From Histidinibacterium lentulum (GTDB taxonomy: Bacteria; Pseudomonadota; Alphaproteobacteria; Rhodobacterales; Rhodobacteraceae): DNA of 64,000 nucleotides. This document shows, one piece after another, positions 62,331 to 64,000 of the stretch. The position numbers were made by a program, and so were the translations under genes. The stretch spans positions 124,001-188,000 of the forward strand of contig NZ_ML119083.1 of NCBI RefSeq assembly GCF_003789055.1, in the 5' to 3' direction. The notes below the pieces were generated by a model, which was not told the origin of the DNA, did not search any database, and saw only the letters and a list, made by a program, of their open reading frames with translations. Numbering within the stretch: position 1 is the first letter of the stretch; every line of letters starts with the position of its first letter.

Positions 62331-63152
62331 ATGACCGACAGCCCGAACATGGACGAGGTCCTGCGTAACCTGAAGCCGGTCCGGCCGCCGCGCTTCGCGT
62401 CCGTCCGGTCGATCGTCGCGCTGATCCTCCGTGAGATGTCCGCGACCTATGGCCGGTCCCCCGGCGGCTACATCTGGGCCGTGCTGGAGCCAGCGCTCGG
62501 CGTGGCGCTGATGGCCGCGATCTTCTCGGTCGGTTTCCGCTCTCCGCCGCTCGGGACCAACTTCCCGATCTTCTACGCCACCGGCCTTCTGCCGTTCTTC
62601 CTCTATATCAACGTCTCGACGGCGGTGGCGCAGGCGATCAACCAGTCGCGGCAGCTTCTGAACTACCCGCGCGTGACCTTCATCGACGCGATCCTCGCGC
62701 GGTTCATTCTCGCGACGCTGACGCAGCTTCTGGTAGGTTACCTGCTGCTGACCGGCATCCTGATGGTGTTCGAGACACAGACCATTCTGAACCTGCCCAT
62801 GATCCTGCTTGCCTATTCGATGGCAGCGGTGTTGGCGCTGGGCGTGGGACTAATGAACTCCGTTCTCATGACGCGATGGGCGATCTGGCACACCGTCTGG
62901 TCGGTCTTCAACCGGCCGCTCGTAATCGTGTCGAACATCATCTTCCTCGTGGACGAGATCCCCGAGCCGTTCCGCAGCTGGCTGATGTGGAACCCCATCG
63001 TCCACATAGCCGGGCTGATGCGACACGCCTTCTACTACAGCTACGAGGCCGCCTATGTGGACGTGATGTACGTCTTCCTCGTGGCTCTCATCCTCGGGAC
63101 CATCGGGCTGCTCTTCCTTCGCCGCTACTACCGGGATTTCCTCGAGCTCTGA
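62331..63152 (+). CDS. kpsM: Capsule-type ABC transporter permease
   Basis: A 273-residue ABC-2 type permease with about six membrane helices (around 60-80, 92-112, 130-150, 155-175, 190-210 and 245-262). The start ...RSIVALILREMSATYGRSPGGYIWAVLEPALGVALM is diagnostic of KpsM/Wzm-like exporters. It is the probable partner of the ATP-binding protein at 49445-50104. The start at 62331 is a good family fit; the longer reading frame begins 66 bases upstream. It is divergent from the two-headed glycosyltransferase gene. Confidence 0.9.
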   Translation: MTDSPNMDEVLRNLKPVRPPRFASVRSIVALILREMSATYGRSPGGYIWAVLEPALGVALMAAIFSVGFRSPPLGTNFPIFYATGLLPFFLYINVSTAVAQAINQSRQLLNYPRVTFIDAILARFILATLTQLLVGYLLLTGILMVFETQTILNLPMILLAYSMAAVLALGVGLMNSVLMTRWAIWHTVWSVFNRPLVIVSNIIFLVDEIPEPFRSWLMWNPIVHIAGLMRHAFYYSYEAAYVDVMYVFLVALILGTIGLLFLRRYYRDFLEL

Positions 63153-63155
63153 GCG

Positions 63156-64000
63156 TCAGGCCAGTCCGATGTCATCGGACAGGGCACCCGGCGAAAGACC
63201 CGTTATCGTGACGCTGTCGTTGCCGAAGGTGAACACCGTGCCGCCGGGCGTGGCGCGGGCCTGATCCATGATCCAGGAGAGCGGCCGTGCGCCGCCGCCC
63301 CACAGGCCGGCGGAAAAGAGGAGCGTGTCCACGTCATCCTCGAAATCGGCGATGCGGTCCCTGCCGGACGAGAAGACGAAGCGGTCCGCCATCTGACCGC
63401 CGAAGAGCAGATCGTTTCCGGAACCTCCGTTCAGGACATCGGACCCGGAATTCCCGTAGAGCGTGTCGTTGCCGGGGCCACCGTAGAGGGTGTCGCGACC
63501 GCTGTCGCCTTGCAGGACATCGTTGCCGGAATCGCCAAGGAGGACATCATCGGCCTGCCCGCCGAAAAGCCGGTCGTTGCCGCTGCCGCCGGACAGGCGG
63601 TCGAAGCCGGAGTTGCCCCAGAGACGGTCGTCCCCCGGTCCGCCCCAGAGCTGGTCGGGACCCGCCTTGCCCCAGAGCCTGTCGTCGCCGGTCCCGCCCC
63701 AGAGCCGGTCGAGGCCGAGGCCGCCGTCAAGGATATCGTCGTGGCTGTCGCCCCAGATCCTGTCATTGCCGTTGTTGCCCCAGAGCCGATCGTTGCCGGT
63801 CCCGCCGAAGAGCGTGTCGAACCCGTCGAGCGCCTGCAGACGATCGTTACCGGAGCCGCCGAACATGGTGTCCCATCCGATCCCGCCGACCAGCCGGTCG
63901 GCGCCCTCGTTTCCGAAGAGACGATCATTTCCGGCGCCGCCGAAGAGCACGTCGTTGCCGGGGCCGCCGTAGAGCGTGTCGAACCCTCCCAGCCCCTCGA
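63156..64000 (-). CDS. RTX calcium-binding protein (5' part outside the window)
   Basis: The C-terminal part of a large RTX protein: the frame remains open to the right edge of the window, and the last 48 bases continue the same repeat pattern (LGGFDTLYGGPGND). At least 20 nonapeptides of the type GGxGNDRLxG or G-N-D-x-L-W-G are visible, many with Trp in place of the usual aliphatic residue. The C-terminal domain (about 200 bases) resembles the ends of the other RTX proteins here (FVFSSGRDRIADFEDDVDTLLF). It is convergent with the KpsM-like gene, 3 bases away. The N-terminal domain and the true start cannot be seen. Confidence 0.9.
   Translation of the reverse strand, partial: EGLGGFDTLYGGPGNDVLFGGAGNDRLFGNEGADRLVGGIGWDTMFGGSGNDRLQALDGFDTLFGGTGNDRLWGNNGNDRIWGDSHDDILDGGLGLDRLWGGTGDDRLWGKAGPDQLWGGPGDDRLWGNSGFDRLSGGSGNDRLFGGQADDVLLGDSGNDVLQGDSGRDTLYGGPGNDTLYGNSGSDVLNGGSGNDLLFGGQMADRFVFSSGRDRIADFEDDVDTLLFSAGLWGGGARPLSWIMDQARATPGGTVFTFGNDSVTITGLSPGALSDDIGLA

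Overview
The window is high-GC (roughly two thirds G+C), gene-dense bacterial DNA. CcrM with GANTC sites, DUF4170, DUF3576, DUF2125, an acidic Rhodobacter-type porin, the leuS-lptE-holA run and several RTX proteins point to an alphaproteobacterium of the Rhodobacterales, probably marine. No rRNA, tRNA, insertion sequence, integrase or CRISPR array was recognised.

Left half (about 0-34 kb), mostly housekeeping: rnhB and the cell-cycle methyltransferase ccrM; a small lower-GC insert with an orphan PemK/MazF-like toxin followed by a structured, terminator-ended RNA-like segment; alkB; mutY; dciA; a DsbA-like thioredoxin; a 48-bp palindromic tandem-repeat array; a waaA-like gene with lpxK; ribA; a GerW/DUF2953 pair; an L,D-transpeptidase; YggS; a porin; DUF3576-leuS-lptE-holA; a yjbH-yjbF exopolysaccharide operon followed by two small YjbE/GfcA-like proteins; two glutathione transferase-family genes; a flavoprotein; an HNH protein; an SDR; two tandem DUF2125 paralogues; pmbA with a CysQ-like phosphatase; and an OmpR-family regulator.

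Right half (34.7-64 kb), a surface-glycan region bounded by RTX proteins. It holds a translationally coupled rfbC-rfbB-[double methyltransferase]-rfbD-rfbA block for dTDP-L-rhamnose. Capsule export parts are an OPX lipoprotein, KpsE-like, KpsT-like and KpsM-like proteins. There are GT2/GT4 double-headed glycosyltransferases, two GT61 proteins (one fused to a methyltransferase), an O-acetyltransferase, and five sulfotransferase domains in four genes. One of those genes is an esterase-sulfotransferase-sulfotransferase fusion. Together these suggest an ABC-exported, rhamnose-containing, methylated, acetylated and probably sulfated capsule or exopolysaccharide.

Starts were moved inward from the longest reading frame wherever a Shine-Dalgarno sequence, a signal peptide or family alignment argued for it. 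Nearly all other long frames in the window are antisense or out-of-frame shadows produced by the high GC content. Function calls rest on motif recognition by eye, not on database searches.
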